DNA from: Chloroflexota bacterium
GTDB lineage: Bacteria; Chloroflexota; Dehalococcoidia; Bin125
NCBI GenBank assembly: GCA_026705105.1
Contig: JAPPBK010000441.1
Span: 1 to 8,381 of the forward strand
Direction of reading: 5' to 3'
DNA: 8,381 nt
Under the pieces are notes generated by a model, which saw only the letters and a list, made by a program, of their open reading frames with translations, had not been told where the DNA came from and did no database searches. Positions 7,365 to 8,381 of this stretch are shown one piece after another. Both the position numbers and the translations under genes were made by a program. Each line of letters opens with the position of its first letter. The stretch's first letter is position 1.

Positions 7365-7667
7365 ATGGTCACCGTCCTTGTTCCCCAGTCGCTCAGGACC
7401 CTCACCGACGGTGAGGCAGTCCTGACGGCTGAAGGTCACAACTTGAGGGCAGTCATCCGAGACCTCGCCCCGCGCTACCCCGAACTCGCCGAGCGTCTGA
7501 TCAACGGAGACCGGATCGGCCGAGGCCTCTCCCTCGCGATCAACGGAGATGTCGTCTCCACCGGCCTGATCACCAAGGTGCCCGCGGACGCAGAGATATC
7601 AATCGTCCCCCAGATCAGCGGCGGAGTGAACAAACAGAATCGATCTCACCGGAGGATGAAACCGTGA
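7365..7667 (+). CDS. MoaD/ThiS-family ubiquitin-fold sulfur carrier with a C-terminal tail beyond Gly-Gly
   Basis: MoaD-type proteins are activated at a C-terminal Gly-Gly by an E1-like enzyme and carry sulfur as a thiocarboxylate, for molybdopterin, thiamine or cysteine synthesis. The 100-aa product fits the MoaD2/CysO-like pattern: VTVLVPQSLRTLT at the start, a central helix ending LAPRYPELAERL, LAINGDVV (57-64), then PADAEISIVPQISGG with Gly86-Gly87. Normal members stop at Gly-Gly; this one continues for 13 basic, polar residues (88-100). ATG 7365 is the first start after an in-frame TGA at 7359-7361 and gives the expected N-terminus, but no Shine-Dalgarno is seen. It follows a Mo hydroxylase operon, suggesting cofactor supply, yet its 3' end overlaps the next gene by 4 nt. 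A carrier for another pathway, or a ubiquitin-like modifier needing tail removal, is also possible. Confidence 0.82.
   Translation: MVTVLVPQSLRTLTDGEAVLTAEGHNLRAVIRDLAPRYPELAERLINGDRIGRGLSLAINGDVVSTGLITKVPADAEISIVPQISGGVNKQNRSHRRMKP
7651..7656 (+). promoter_or_regulatory. Ribosome binding site for the DUF262 gene, inside the MoaD-like tail
   Basis: GGAGGA lies within the codons of the MoaD-like tail and ends 7 nt before GTG 7664. It fixes the start of the DUF262 gene at GTG 7664, overlapping the TGA stop of the preceding gene (GTGA, 7664-7667). This arrangement usually means coupled translation. Confidence 0.8.
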
Positions 7668-8381
7668 GTCAGTCTGATCGCAGTGTCGAGGAACTTGTCA
7701 AGATGCTCAAACGAGGCGATTTGAAGCTTCCTGAGCTTCAGAGGGGCTACGTATGGCGCAAGTCCCAAGTCGTGAGTCTGCTTGATTCCGTGTATCGGAA
7801 GTACCCGTCAGGAAGCATCCTGACCTGGAAGACTGACCAAGACGTGCATCAGCGTGATCTCGCGTTTGACTCTGCGAGTGACGAGTCGAGACAGTCCGAA
7901 CTTCTGCTCGACGGTCAGCAGAGACTGACCTCGTTGCGAGCAGTGCTCAACGACGAGGACATTGTGGTGAAGGACCGTAAACGTCCGATCCGCATTCTCT
8001 TCAATCTGGGGCATCCCGAGACAACGATCGACTCGGATACGGATGAGAGTGCTGTGACCGATCACGATGGCCTCGATGAGGAAGACTCGGAAGAACTCGA
8101 ACAGGATGAAGAGGATGGGGTCGATGATCTCGACAAAGAGACATTCGCTGTTGCTTCTTCACGACTCATGGCACGTGACAACTGGGTTCCATTGTCAGAG
8201 GTGCTGGGCGGAACGTCTACACGAAAGCTGATCGATAGGGCGGGAGTGAAGCCGGACGACGAGAAGACCTACGATCTGTACGAGGCGCGCATTGCGAGAG
8301 TTCGGGAGATCAGGAACTACTCCTACCGAGTGGACACGATTGAAGAGGACAAACCCTATGCAGAAGTCGCGGATATCTTCG
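7664..8381 (+). CDS. DUF262 (GmrSD/SspE-type) protein, N-terminal part cut by right edge
   Basis: 239 residues are visible before the window ends, with no stop. The N-terminus holds LPELQRGYVWRKSQVVSLLD (22-41), then YPSGSILTWK (47-56) and LLLDGQQRLTSLRAVL (80-95), the signature of DUF262, a ParB/Srx-like domain. The DGQQR motif (83-87) drives nucleotide hydrolysis in the type IV restriction enzyme GmrSD and in SspE, which act against modified phage DNA or in phosphorothioate-based defence. After the strand RILFNLG comes an insert at about 119-159 in which roughly half of the residues are Asp/Glu, then FAVASSRLMARDNWVPLSEVLG resumes the fold. A C-terminal DUF1524 HNH nuclease domain is common in relatives but would lie outside the window. 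GC is about 48-55% in three hand-counted 60-nt lines versus 63% in coxL, suggesting transfer. A defence role is inference. Confidence 0.85.
   Translation, partial: MSQSDRSVEELVKMLKRGDLKLPELQRGYVWRKSQVVSLLDSVYRKYPSGSILTWKTDQDVHQRDLAFDSASDESRQSELLLDGQQRLTSLRAVLNDEDIVVKDRKRPIRILFNLGHPETTIDSDTDESAVTDHDGLDEEDSEELEQDEEDGVDDLDKETFAVASSRLMARDNWVPLSEVLGGTSTRKLIDRAGVKPDDEKTYDLYEARIARVREIRNYSYRVDTIEEDKPYAEVADIF

Noticed and set aside
5989..7425. A 478-aa open frame on the + strand overlapping the Mo subunit
   Set aside because: Its product is dominated by Arg, Pro and Ala runs typical of an out-of-frame reading of GC-rich code; the real frame carries GGGFGGK and GVGE.

Overview
The window is GC-rich (about 63% in coxL, counted on one 60-nt line) and densely coded. 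All recognisable genes are on the + strand. It looks like a bacterial chromosome. The MetH B12 domain has the GLLVKST form, the NhaA is long (450 aa), and there is an FAD / 2Fe-2S / molybdenum-subunit cassette in the order M-S-L. Together these suggest Chloroflexota (Thermomicrobia-like) or Actinomycetota. I hold that only loosely, because no rRNA or lineage marker is present.

Layout. (1) 2-1888: the C-terminal half of a cobalamin-dependent methionine synthase (metH), entering from the left edge. (2) 1889-1994: a gap bracketed by a perfect 10-bp inverted repeat. (3) 1995-3347: an NhaA Na+/H+ antiporter with all ion-binding residues and a long hydrophilic loop. (4) 3488-7234: a three-gene operon for a molybdenum hydroxylase of the CO dehydrogenase / xanthine dehydrogenase superfamily: FAD subunit, 2Fe-2S subunit, Mo catalytic subunit. 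It lacks the form I CODH signature and its substrate is unknown. (5) 7257-7348: a G/C-tract hairpin and direct-repeat element. (6) 7365-7667: a MoaD/ThiS-type ubiquitin-fold sulfur carrier whose Gly-Gly is followed by a 13-residue tail. (7) 7664 to the right edge: the N-terminal part of a DUF262 protein with the DGQQR motif, overlapping the preceding gene by 4 nt (GTGA). It has lower GC than everything to its left and an acidic insert.

How the genes fit together. metH and nhaA are housekeeping genes with no clear link to each other or to what follows. The Mo-hydroxylase subunits form one enzyme, and a MoaD-like protein beside them fits molybdopterin supply. The right end is the least ordinary part. 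Base composition falls almost exactly after the Gly-Gly codons of the MoaD-like gene, and a likely defence-type DUF262 gene is translationally coupled to its tail. Two readings are open. Either an island inserted at the 3' end of a moaD-type gene and gave it an accidental tail, or a tailed ubiquitin-like protein works with a DUF262 NTPase/nuclease. The deciding genes lie beyond the right edge.
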